Below, in pieces: positions 47,224-57,502 of a DNA stretch of 64,000 nt. This stretch comes from Holothuria scabra (Eukaryota > Echinodermata > Holothuroidea > Aspidochirotida > Holothuriidae). The stretch lies in the NCBI GenBank assembly GCA_037179385.1, contig CM074189.1, positions 24,241,648 to 24,305,647 of the forward strand, given 5' to 3'. The notes under the pieces are model-generated. The model was not told where the DNA came from, searched no databases, and was given only the letters and a program-made list of their open reading frames with translations. The stretch's first letter is position 1, and the number at the start of each line of letters is the position of its first letter. A program made the position numbers and the translations under genes.

Positions 47224-47842
47224 CATGAGGTAACTTTCCTTCTTACTTTTTGAAACATTCTCCTTTCCTGTCTTATTACATCTTATCGCTTCAGAGAGGA
47301 AATCAAGCTCACTACACGCACATTTGATTTAGCCACGTTTCACATCTGATTAACTGATTGACAGTACTAGAGAGGTATAGTAAAGGGCACAAAAAGTCAT
47401 CTTTATGTTACATTTGGGAGACCGCGTGTTTGGTCTAACGGTAAGAGCATTCGCCGCTCAGGAAGAAGGCCAGGGTTCTATTCCTAGGTTGAGTCACACC
47501 AAAGACTCTAAACTGGAACCTACGACCGTTGTGCGTGATGCTCCGCATTAATAATGAAGTAAGGAAAGCAAGCCAGTGAGCCAATGAGCAACAGCTGGAA
47601 AAGGCCTTTGCCGAACAAATGGATTGGAAACTGGGTCGTAAAACTCCATCCAAATAACTAACTAATTGTAGCATATTTGGCTTGCTAACAGGCCAGGCAA
47701 GTATGAATTGATTGCTTTTCACGAAGTGGGAACACACTTAAGTGAATAGATCATTTTACAAACTTAGACAACAGTTATACCTCACACCGCCTTTGATCTA
47801 CTGGGGCGTCTATGTTACATTCTCAAAGAAGAAACGCTGAAC
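47224..47842 (-). mobile_element. repeat family A, copy 3, split by a SINE
   Basis: On the minus strand it runs parallel to 20145-20510: CGTTTCTTCTTTGAGAATGT at the right edge, CACCGCCTTTGATCTACTGG and TGACAGTACTAGAG inside, and CTTACTTTTTGAAACATTCT at the left edge. Family sequence stops at about 47417 (TTACATTTGG) and resumes at about 47674 (ATTTGGCTTGCTAACAGG), exactly where the uninterrupted copy reads TAACATTTGAGGTTAGCC on the same strand. Confidence 0.75.
47418..47673 (+). mobile_element. tRNA-derived SINE, near full length (256 bp)
   Basis: The head has an A-box-like GGTCTAACGGTAAGAGCATT and a B-box-like GGTTCTATTCC (one or two changes from GGTTCRANNCC). The body includes ACCGTTGTGCGTGATGCTCC and CAAGCCAGTGAGCCAATGAG, and the tail is TAACTAACTAATTG. 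ATTTGG flanks it on both sides (47412-47417 and 47674-47679), a probable target duplication. It is not a tRNA gene: no acceptor stem closes and the body continues for 180 bp. Confidence 0.8.
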
Positions 47843-48380
47843 AGGTTTTTTCATTTCACTCCTTCGATCTGTAAGACCTGAAAGTTACCCTTTTCCGATA
47901 TCATCGATGTTACTTAACTTACTGAGCTTTACAGACGTCAGGTACTGACTCATGCGACGTCATTTTGGAGGCAAACGATAGAGGGTGAGTCATGTATTAT
48001 ATGACAACAGGTGAAATATGGCAAAAAGCGTATTTCTTTGTTATTACAAAATTTTCAGTAGTTTTAGTTCAATTAATGAGTGATATTACCGTAATGTTTG
48101 TTAGGAAAAACGCGCTAACAGGAAAATTGGGATTTCGTTGAGTGTTTAGAAACCAAAACGCTGGATATAATTTACATAACTGTTCAAATTAATTACTTCC
48201 GTTTCGTTTGAACAACAGATATCATATTTAAAGTCATTTTGATTTGTTTTCTTCCTATACTGCTACCTCAGTAGCAGCGGGACATTCATGGACAATTTCC
48301 ATACGAAAGATTCACACCCTGGGAAATTCTCACCTTACCTCTTTATAACATGCACATGGCACCTTTTCACGTAAACATGC
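47843..48380. other. unassigned
   Basis: No recognisable feature. Confidence 0.4.
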
Positions 48381-48604
48381 TGAGACCGACTGGTTAGATC
48401 ATCTGATTTGCAGCCCGAATGACCCAGGTCCTGTCCTGCTGACCGGATCATATTAAAGACTTTAAAAGTGGGGTCTTCTGCCTGCTAGTTGATATTCAGT
48501 ATAAGCAATACAGAAGGGAATACAAGTGAGTCATAACTGGAAAAGGTCGTGGTCGGCCCGACTTTATTGGTTAGAGACTGAGCCGTAAAACCGCATCTAT
48601 AACT
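48381..48604 (+). mobile_element. tRNA-derived SINE
   Basis: Head GAGACCGACTGGTTAGATC with a weak B box (AGGTCCTGTCC). Body GACCGGATCATATTAAAGAC, CAGTATAAGCAATACAG, GTCGTGGTCGGCCCGAC and GAGCCGTAAAACCGCATC. The tail is short (TATAAC). Confidence 0.7.
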
Positions 48605-49300
48605 TCACGCACATACTTATTATATGAAGTTAGTAAGCCTAAATTAGGTGAAGTTTCACGGCCGAGGTTCTTACCAATTGCTTTAAGTAGGCCCCGCCAC
48701 GGCAATAAGAAGCACAGAAATCAATATTGGAGGAGGTGCGCATTCTCCTCGGAAAAGGATCAATCTTGTGAGAGACTCGTTACTCACACACAAATACAGC
48801 TAACTTAGCTGCCTCGTAGTGGTTCTATGAAGGTTTGGAACCACTTTGCCTTCAAGCCCACAACATGAAAATCCTCGTGACCCACAAAACTCTTATACTA
48901 CACACACTCGATTCACAAGTCCCACCGAAAACACCCCTATACAGCCAGACAATTAGTGATTTCCCGGGATTCCTGCTACAACTGCATAGACCTACTAGGC
49001 AGCGGGCCGTACACGAAAAAGTGCTTTCGTTTTTAACTTTCGTGACGCACATCTGAGGGTCGGCATAAAAATTACCCACGAAGGTCAATTTTAACCTTTT
49101 GAACATCATATCAATTACCACAAGCGAACGAGTTGGCCTACGAAGAGAAATTTGAGGGTAAATTGTTGGCTTTTTTTGGCCAACATTCATTGTATATACT
49201 AGTTCCACGAATTTTCTGACACGTACAAAATCTCTACAATGCCGTGCATAGTGCACAGGGCAGTGGTCAGTAAAATTGATACGGATAAACTTTTATGTCA
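48605..49300. other. unassigned, open on both strands
   Basis: A 134-codon minus-strand frame (48852-49256) overlaps a 73-codon plus-strand frame (48835-49056). Neither shows a recognisable domain, and the overlap of two frames over 200 bp suggests composition rather than coding. Confidence 0.3.
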
Positions 49301-49309
49301 ATTAATTGA

Positions 49310-49530
49310 CGGGAGGGGGGAAGCAAGGGAGTAGGACGAATTTCTCCTCATCTGAGGAAAAGTTGAATAAATCAGGAACAGGAAAGAGAAAGGATAGCGA
49401 AGGGATAGCGAATACTGAAGGAAAATGAAATAGGACAAAACAAGAATAAGAATTTGGAACAGAAAAGAGGAAGAAAATAAACACACATGACATGAAAAAA
49501 CAAGAAACAGAGAGTAGAGATGCGTTCAGT
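49310..49530 (+). repeat. purine-rich tract
   Basis: Strongly A/G-biased for about 200 bases (GAGGGGGGAAGCAAGGGAG ... AAGAAACAGAGAGTAGAG). The minus-strand Phe/Ser/Leu frames are artefacts. Confidence 0.7.
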
Positions 49531-49606
49531 AAGGATACCAATAGATAATTCACATGATATTGTTCAGTCAAGTCTGGTTTGCAGTTGAGTTATGAGAGAG
49601 TAAATA

Positions 49607-50034
49607 ACCGACGGCATGGTCAAGTGGTTAAAGCATCCGACTTCAGGCGGGGTGGGGGCTTACGGCCCCAGACTTCCCTCAAGCTTTCGCCACATCGACA
49701 ATAAAACATATGGACAATTAGTAGTGCAACGCCCTCTCACCCCTTTTTTCCCTTAGGTCAACCCCCTCCCCATTTTTTGAATGTGCGGATCCGTGCCTGG
49801 ACTAGCTTGCAGTTGGGAGGTCGACGGGAGTTCGAGTATTGGCCGGGTCATACTGAAGACTGTAAAAACACCTTTGTGCTTGGTGCTCAGTATAAAGCAA
49901 TTGAGTAGGAAAAACAAGCCAGATAGTCACAAGTGGAAAAGTTAGATGATCCGTGGCGGCTCGACATATATCAATTGGTTATAGAAACTGGCCATATGGG
50001 CCGTCACGTAAAACTCCGTCCATCTAACTAACTT
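49607..50034 (+). mobile_element. tRNA-derived SINE split between its promoter boxes
   Basis: The A-box part ACCGACGGCATGGTCAAGTG with GTTAAAGCATCCGACTT (49607-49643) is separated from the B-box part GGGAGTTCGAGTATTGG (about 49828-49845) by a 156-bp element. The body continues GCCGGGTCATACTGAAGACT, CAGTATAAAGCAATTGAG and CGTCACGTAAAACTCCGTCC, with tail CTAACTAACTT. Removing the insert joins the two halves into the head arrangement seen in other copies. Confidence 0.75.
49644..49799. mobile_element. short element (homologue of 11437-11600) inserted in a SINE
   Basis: The right part ATGTGCGGATCCGTGCCTG and internal ACAATTAGTAGTGCAACG, CCCTTAGGTCAACCCCCTCC match 11437-11600. The left TIR has lost the GATCC block. 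Flanking pentamers are GACTT (49639-49643) and GACTA (49800-49804), in line with the CATAT duplication of the other copy. Confidence 0.65.
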
Positions 50035-52560
50035 GAGAGGATAGGCCTTAATGGACAGGCCTTACGGCAAACTTTGCAGAACTTAGAGATATAATCACAA
50101 CAACCAGTGGTTCGAACCTGCCACTTATTCATATGCTTGGTATTTTGCATGTATTTTATAGGTGAACATTCCATTTGGAACCCTTTGAGCACAATTGTTT
50201 TGAAATGGTAGGCCTACCTTTCGAAAAGTAAAAAGAAAAAAAAAACTTTTTTAAGCATATGGAAGCGGGGGGGGGGGGCGGCTGGGGGAGAAACCCCCAG
50301 TGAAAAATGAGGGGCGGAGGCAGTTCCGCTCCCCCACTTCCCGTGTCAGAAACTCCTTCTTTAATTTTCCAAATCTCAAAAAACAGCGAAATTTCCGGAG
50401 CGCTTTGCTCGCCGCATTATGCAACATAAAATGCACCAGTTCTCACTAATAGATCAGTTTGGTAAACTTTTCTGAGCTCTGGACGTAGTCAAAATCGGAT
50501 ATTTACCATTTGTGTGTCACCACATCATTAAGAGACACCGGCAGCTATGTTGCTATTTTTGTGACCTGTCTTTCATAAAATTCCAATTTTCCTACAATTA
50601 AAGTTCTTGATTTTGAAATATTTTGTCTAAAAGGACAACAAATTTGGGAAACTTTTGAAACGTCATTGGGGTCTGCGGGGTCGCGATTTTTCAAAATTTT
50701 GTATACGCTCCGCACAAATTAGTCTTTCGAGAAAGACTTCATATTCCAGGCAGGGAAGCTTTGGCCTACCGTAGTCAAATGTTCTCATACACACCACATG
50801 CGGGACATCGAATCCAGAGTAGCGCTTGCAGTGACCTTCCGTATATCTTTGCCGCACCCGCACCAAGTTCAAACGAGTTTCAAGAATTGATTTGTATCTG
50901 AATATTGACGGAATCGAATTCAGTCATAATTAGGCCTAGATACCAAATGATCTTGAACCAAGGAAGTCGGTCCAACTTTAGTAAAGTTATGTTCAACTGA
51001 AACTACGATTTAAAAGCGGAAATAGAATGTAAATTTTTTTCAAGTTGATAAATTTAAAAAAAAAATATATCAGGTGCCGTCATTTCAAAAAATACACAAA
51101 GGCGTACGGGAAGAGGCGGATCCTATTCGCCGTGAACTGAATATTTTTCAAGTCCTATTTTTCCCGGCCGCATGTCAACACGGTCCGCTGCAGGCCGAAG
51201 TGACTAGCTACTACAGGCTACCCCTTGCCCTAAAATACATGTAAATGTCAGTGCCCTGAAATAAGCACTTCCCCTGCTCTGGGAGGAGTGCAATCCCCCT
51301 ATCCCCACTCCTGAAAGGTCGACGCCTAAAAGCATGAAAGACACCAAGGTCTGCTTGCGATTTTCTTTTAAAAACCAGCCCCTGTCTAAAGCTATCGGCC
51401 ATGTCATGACACCAAGTCTCCAGGGGCAGGAATTTCTGATGAGATTTTCTGCCAGAAAGATCAAAATTTTAATACATGGCTCCTTCGTCGAGTGTCGCAA
51501 CAAGCATTTCATCGGGAAAGGGCTGATCGTTTTTTGCAAAATGTGGTCAGTGTACCGTATTCAATTTGGCACTAGTACTGAGCTCGGTGGCTCATATTGG
51601 GACCAGAAAATTTAGTACACGAATTCCGATAATTTTCGGAAGGGAAACCGTTCTTAGCCGCTAATAACAGTTCGACCACAAAACTTTAAGTAAGTTTTTA
51701 GCGGTTTAGGATTTTTAGATAGCATGTAAGTTACTGCTAAGCCGAATTAAAACTACAACTATTCCCTAATAACTTGAGAACCAACACACCCCAGATGCCA
51801 GTGCCTATTAGAACCTATTACACGAAATACAGCTTGGTGACATTCTCGCCCGTATTCGTATTGTTAACCTTCCAGATTTAATCGTTCCTCGATACAAAAA
51901 TGATACTAGATGGGTTGAAGGGTATTATTCGTTTTTCAGAGATCGGAGTGACGCAGATTACACAATTTGGATCGGTATCCAGCTCGAGTTACTCATTCGC
52001 AGTTAACGTTACGCGCGAAACCGACGTAGCAGGGACATAAACAGTTCCTCGTTCGCGAAAAAGTGTCCTTTTTCTTTCCACATCTTTATACCGTTTTCAA
52101 TCCCACGTACCAAAAATAGCACTAAAATTTGTTGAATTTTTCCTATATTTAACATTAAAGCCCATTTCAGGTAATTAAAGTGCCTTTGGAACATGATTAG
52201 AGGCTACAGCTGTAGTTTTAGTACTCTTCGAGGAAAAGTTTACTTAAAACGTGGAAGTTGTGTGTCTATTTCACCTTCGCCAGATTTTGAATTTAAAGGG
52301 ATATTTTTACTTATTTTTTCTTGCTCCATAGGCCAAACGGATCGCTTGTGGTAATTGCATGGGTTATTATTTCATCTTTTCCCATCGATTCGTATTTTTT
52401 TCAATCAGACCCTCCGAAGTGCGTCACGAAGTAACACGAAAAAGCAGGACAGATTTTGGTCTATACCGTGGTTAGTCCCTCCCATGCTGTAGTTTATGTC
52501 TTTGACGTTATGGGATTTACGAAGCATACAACGGAAGTAGTAGAGCGTATGAACTACAAA
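50035..52560. other. unassigned; G run at about 50267-50279
   Basis: 2.5 kb without recognisable repeat ends. 50265-50420 contains a G/C-rich block and GAGCGCTTTGCTCGCCGC, which may be a decayed element. Opposing frames at 51204-51615 (111 minus, 93 plus codons) carry no recognised motif. Confidence 0.35.
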
Positions 52561-52823
52561 TTAAAGGCACACAACACTCACCCCAAGCTACAATTTTTAT
52601 AATAGTCTACAGAAATTCTCAGTTGGCATAGCTCTTTGACTGACAGCAATTTACAAAATGCAGTGTACAGCTAATTTTACCCAGCATATACTGTGCTGGG
52701 AGTTTAATGACTACTTTTTAGATCTTGTTTTACACTCACCTTGAAGTAATTTAACTGAGTTTGAGGCTGAATGAGAGCGATTTTAGAGTTGTAGGGGGGG
52801 GGGGGGCGTGAGTAAGAGTTAGA

Positions 52824-54617
52824 GTTAGATAGAGTTTTACGGCCCAGTTTTCCAACCTATTGGTTCAAGTCGAGCGGGCCCAGTGGCGTAGCCAGGATGG
52901 GATTTTTTTTTTGGGGGGGGGGCTAGGTAACAAATTGGGGGTGGGGCTGGTACCTCCGAGGGTCAGGCACGCAAGGCTATCTAAGCGGAGCGCCACCATC
53001 GGTTGGCGCGGAGCGTACAAGAAAATTTTGGGCTTTAAAACCCCTCCAGATGGCCGGAAAGGCACTTCCAATGTGTTTTTAGCTGGATGTACCCAGCCTT
53101 GAAATACAAATTTCATGTCTGCCACTTCTCAAATAATGAGAATAAAAAATTAATCTACGAAAAATGGTAATACATACACTTTTTAGGGACCCCCAAACTG
53201 GGCACTTCTGATCTGTGGCCTGGGAGACGAAAGGGAACCGGTATCTCCCTTTCCCTTGGGAAAAATTGTTAACTTCGGAAGGACGTAGATCACAAATGCG
53301 GCAATGTTTGGATCTAAGCGGAGCGCCACCATCAGCTGGCGCGGAGCGAACAAGAAAATTTTGGGGTTTAAAAACCCTTCAGATGGCCGGAAACGGCATT
53401 CACCATGTGTTTTAAACTGGATGTACCCAGCCGCAAATGCGGCAATATTTGAATGGATTTCGGCTTACCTAAAGCAGTACCTTACCCTTTAAGAATAAAA
53501 CCAAAAGTAGTTGTGTCCCCCTCTGAGAAGCTTTCTTTGCGTTAGATTTCCTAGATGCAAAATGGTGCTATGTTTGGCAAAATTTGATTACTGGTAAGGC
53601 CTAAGTTTTAGGATTTTCCCTTTTGGGAGCATGGAAAATATCAAAATATTTTTAGTTTTAGTAGAGATTTTACAAGAGACATACATGCTTCCAAAGAAAC
53701 AATGTGCAAAATGGTGCAGTATTTGTTCATCGGTACATTACGTAGTCAAAATTAAAATACTACGAATAAATCTCTAAAAATAATTGAACCGCACAGCAGA
53801 AGTATGGATCATGTGCGAAACACATGAAATCCGGACCTTGTGGACATTTTACAAATCCCCCGGACGCCAGTGCCAACCAGTAAAAAGAGGACTTGCCGAA
53901 AACATTGTCCTACAGTGGCACTTGTCATGGACAGGAGTGAGGCACGGCATAGGCCTACTTGTTAAGGATTGAAGGGAAGAATTATCCGAAGGCAGTACCT
54001 TATCCTTACCTGCTTACGGCATATTTTGTGTATGATAAAGTATAGGAATGGTGGTGTAAGAGTGGTCTCCAGTGTACGATTGCCTTATTTTCAGTAAATC
54101 AATCAGCCATCCGAAAGGCAGAAAGGGTCTTAACCTAACAAAGTCACATTAAAGTTTGTCGTAGAGACTTTCGTTTCATCTTCGAAGTGAAATGCAATAA
54201 ACGACAGTGCAGATCACAAACGGTATCTAATTTAGTGAAAGTAGGCATTTTGAAGTTATTACTTGATTTCATACGTGCACACATTTTATTTATTTACTGT
54301 TTTAAAGGAAATACTTCAAAGTTTATTTCCGTTCAAACACTTTATTTTTTCAATTACTTTATCAGGACGCAAAAAATCTGGGGGGGGGGGGGCTGAAGAA
54401 AATCTGGGGGCCTAGCCCCCCAGCCCCTCCCCCCCCCCCCCCGTGGTTACGCCACTGAGCCGGCCACTGTCTTTTTTCCAGTTGTGGCTCACTGGCTTGT
54501 TTTCCATGCTCCAGGTTCCTTTTTTAGAGTCTTTGGTATTACTCGACCTGGTTAACGAACGCGGGCCTTCCGCGTGAAAGGCGGATGCTCTTACCGTTAG
54601 ACCCAACACGCGGTCAC
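52824..54617 (-). mobile_element. tRNA-derived SINE split by a hAT element
   Basis: The 3' part (52824-52880) reads GTTAGATAGAGTTTTACGGC, CCAGTTTTCCAACCTATTGG, TTCAAGTCGAG. The 5' part (54458-54617) reads AGCCGGCCACTG, TTTCCAGTTGTGGCTCACTG, with a B-box remnant and the A-box TCTAACGGTAAGAGCATCC on the minus strand near 54585-54603. Joined at the hAT site the order equals the SINE at 62107-62206. Confidence 0.8.
52881..54457 (+). mobile_element. non-autonomous hAT element, copy 2 (1577 bp)
   Basis: The TIRs are CAGTGGCGTAGCCAGGATGG and GTGGTTACGCCACTG. The 8 bp on either side are AGCGGGCC (52873-52880) and AGCCGGCC (54458-54465), one mismatch, in line with hAT insertion. It differs from copy 1 mainly by an internal duplication: CTAAGCGGAGCGCCACCATC with about 130 bp following occurs at 52980 and again at about 53315. 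Poly-G and poly-C runs sit near both ends. No transposase frame. Confidence 0.85.
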
Positions 54618-54657
54618 GAGAATTGGAACTTTTGGGAAGAGAGGACTAGGTCATTAA

Positions 54658-54812
54658 AACTTCACACTGGGCTAATCAACTGAGCAATTTAAATCAAACT
54701 TGGCTTTACCCGACGAAAGTAGACTGTTTATTAATTCAACCCCATCTTGCTTTGACCTTGTCAGGAATTGAAGCGGATAATTTCCATGTTGTTAAATCAT
54801 TCAAATATTTAA
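54658..54812. other. short unassigned stretch
   Basis: Nothing recognisable. Confidence 0.4.
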
Positions 54813-55347
54813 AGAGTGAAATTTCACTCTCTAGAAGAGTAAAAATTACGAAGTTCACTCCAAAATAGGAAATTCAATTCCAATGAGAGAAGGTTCACCC
54901 TTCGCGGTAGTGCCTATAGGGGCCTGTTTTAAAAAAGAATGATCCACGCAGACACTCATAAAAGGGTGACTTTCACTCTTCTTGGAGTGATTTCCAATGG
55001 AGCGATTTCCCACTTTACTCAATTAGAGAGGGACTTCCTTCACTCTTTTGTTTGGCACTCTTAAGAAAACAAGGGCAGAAGGGTAAATTTATATACTTTT
55101 CAATAAAGTGAAAAGTGTAAAATACTCCGCTAAGTGTTACTTCACTCCAAGAACAGTAAGATTCACTCCAAAAAGAGTGAATATTCACTCTTTAAGGGAG
55201 GCGTGCAAAGAATACTTCCCGTGGTCCACGTATGCACTCCACTAAGAGTGTAACTTCGCGCTTTCGGAGTGAATTTTTTCTTCTTGGAGTGGACTTGATG
55301 ACCTTGACTCTTCTTACGAGGAAAATCTCTGTCTTCATTTTTAGAGT
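54813..55347. mobile_element. two decayed GAGTGAA-family MITEs in tandem
   Basis: AAAGAGTGAAATTTCACTC at the left, a central CACTCTTTTGTTTGGCACTCTTAAG (about 55040-55066) that looks like one element's end meeting the next, and TCATTTTTAGAGTAG at the right. Repeated TTCACTCCAA / TTGGAGTGA words throughout. No TA duplication can be shown. Confidence 0.6.
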
Positions 55348-56582
55348 AGCGGGGGGTCTATACGAAAGGCTGTTTTCCTTTGGTATTTGTTACAATCTTT
55401 TCTCACTGATTTTTGCTTGGAAGGTAACCTTCTAAATACATCATGTTGACCATGTCTTATATTTTTTTTTTATTAAACAATGTCTTTAAATTATACTCCT
55501 CTGAACTTCTATCACGTATCCCTAAAGTTCAGAATCCTCCGCTAGACTCACGTGAAAATAACGTTTGGATTCCTGGAAGTAAACGCGTCTGTTTATTTAA
55601 TAAACATTAATATTTGAAAACATAATGTTAAGTTAATTTCTAAAAACGCCGCGAACTAGAAATAAATGTGCAGTCTATTATTTCCTCTTCCGCTGGAAAC
55701 CCCCTCTCAGGAAAACTTAAAAGCTTAGTCAAGCTATGTTAAAAAAATATTATAGAAAAGTCGATACCAGAGCAGAACGCTGATGAGAATTTCAGATGTT
55801 AGTTTCAAACCTTAATAAATACTTCGATGTCACAGACTTGTATCTATTGTAAAACTTATACAGATATATAAATAAAGATTTGGCACCTTGGGTGTAGTTG
55901 TTACATATATGCAGGCTCGTAGTCGAGAGCGACGAACTGATCGAAGCTCACTCGCAAAACAGGTCTAAACCCCCAAGAGATTTTGAAGTGTGCTATTGAC
56001 TTAATACAATTTTACACTAATTTGGTTCCTTGGAAATTTTAGCCTCTTAGAAAAATTCCCCTCAAGAATCGTGTTTAGTTGTACGGACCTGGAAATATAC
56101 CGAAGCTTGAAGCCAAAAGTTACTGTGCCCGTGCATAAATTAATAATAATTAATATAAAAACGTATTGCGCAGGAAAGAGTTACGTGGGTAAGAATTGTG
56201 AGGGTGGTGGCAAATGGTTCTAACCGGGGTACCGGAAAAAAAATCGCTATATAGACGAATCCGATTAGCGCTTGCCCATTTATGGGGTCCATCAGCATTT
56301 AATCGTTTTCATTTATTGTCAAATCATTATATTCAGTGAAGTAAAGAAAATCAAGATACACTTCAGTGTACAACCATCCATGGAACAGGTAAGGAAGGAA
56401 ATTTTAAGATTAAAGGCGATGGAACCCAGTAATGGCAGACTAAAATGAGACTATCACAATCAGTCCGGGTTCGTCTATACAAACTGGCTCAACGTAAAAC
56501 GTTGTCGTCCAATGACTAATATGAAGGTAGTTGGATATAAGGTAGGATTCTTAGGCGTTGGTTATCACTTGGCGAGCAAAAT
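55348..56582. other. unassigned AT-rich sequence
   Basis: No recognisable feature. Confidence 0.4.
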
Positions 56583-56914
56583 ATCGAAAAAAAATTCAAC
56601 AGAGGTAGACAAAGTTTGAATGGTCGCTGTCCTGAAGGAGGGGGTCTAAGAGGAAGGAGTGTCCCTTTCCCATTTTGAAAATTATTGCTTTTAGGGACAG
56701 CTGAAATGCAAAATGGTCTTATTTTTAAAACATTTTGAAACGTTTAAACACGAATGAACGGCCACAGGGGATATTGCTCTAGCTGTTCAGTTCAGTATAC
56801 TAGGTCATACTTCTTCCGAGAGATTTCCTCGACTAGCAAATTTTACCCCGACCTCTAGATAGTGTTAGTGAGGTTGGAAAGATATGACCACCGTTCCCAT
56901 TGAGCACGCCACTG
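56583..56914 (+). mobile_element. hAT-like element fragment
   Basis: GCTGAAATGCAAAATGGTCT (about 56700-56720) resembles the internal AGATGCAAAATGGTGC motif of the hAT copies, and GAGCACGCCACTG (to 56914) resembles their right terminus. The left end is not found. Confidence 0.4.
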
Positions 56915-57045
56915 ATGCGCGTAAGAAAGGTAGTTACGCTTTGTCCTTTGGGAATTGTCTTGTGGAGTTCCATCGTTCTCGTGTTTATTTGCCACCTTAT
57001 ACATACCTTGTTGTTATTTAACTCAGGCAGTCGTGGTCACGTTAA

Positions 57046-57350
57046 AGGACCAAACCTCTCACCCCAAACTACAATTTTGGTACACGGGTACCGAAATTCT
57101 CAATTGGCTAAGTTCTTTGATTGACAACTAATTCAAATAATGCAGAGTGCCAAAGCTTATAAAGAGCTTATACAGAGCATGAATAGTACTGAGAGTGTTT
57201 TGTTTATATAAATTGAGTTTTTCTATACTCACCCTGAAGCAATAAAGTGAGATTGTGTCTGGATGAGGATGAATTTCAGACAATTGTGGGAGGGGCTTCA
57301 GTAAGAAGGTTAGGAGAATTGGTACTGTGTGGGGTGAGAGAACTGGGCTT
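57046..57350. mobile_element. TTAA-flanked MITE family B, copy 3 (intact, 305 bp)
   Basis: TTAA at 57042-57045 and 57351-57354 flank AGGACCAAACCTCTCACCCC at the left and GGGGTGAGAGAACTGGGCTT at the right, which are inverted repeats. Homologous to 22162-22364 and to the split copy at 52561-54657. The 92-codon minus frame is chance. Confidence 0.8.
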
Positions 57351-57502
57351 TTAAATTTTAGCTTGTGTATGCAACCAAAAACCTGGTTATTATTCAATTT
57401 GTTCATGGTTTTCTTTGAATATTTTCTTGCCAGAAGTTCATGGGAGGCACATTAACTCGGAATCTGGAGATAATTGCACCAGGCACTACTTTCATAGTGT
57501 AC

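Larger units (their letters stand above)
52561..54657. mobile_element. TTAA-type MITE family B, copy 2, holding a SINE that holds a hAT element
   Basis: The left end TTAAAGGCACACAACACTCA begins at 52561 and the body follows the copy at 57046-57350 to about 52823. The family resumes at about 54618 with GAGAATTGGAACTTTTGGGA and GAGAGGACTAGGTCATTAA, matching AGAATTGGTACTGTGTGG and the TTAA end of the 57-kb copy. The 1.8 kb between is the nested SINE plus hAT element. Confidence 0.75.

Noticed and set aside
47418..47490. A tRNA gene (A and B boxes present)
   Set aside because: No closed acceptor stem, and it continues into a SINE body with (CTAA)n tail and target duplication.
48852..49256. A 134-codon minus-strand gene
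   Set aside because: It overlaps an open plus-strand frame and shows no motif; that length can arise by chance in 64 kb.
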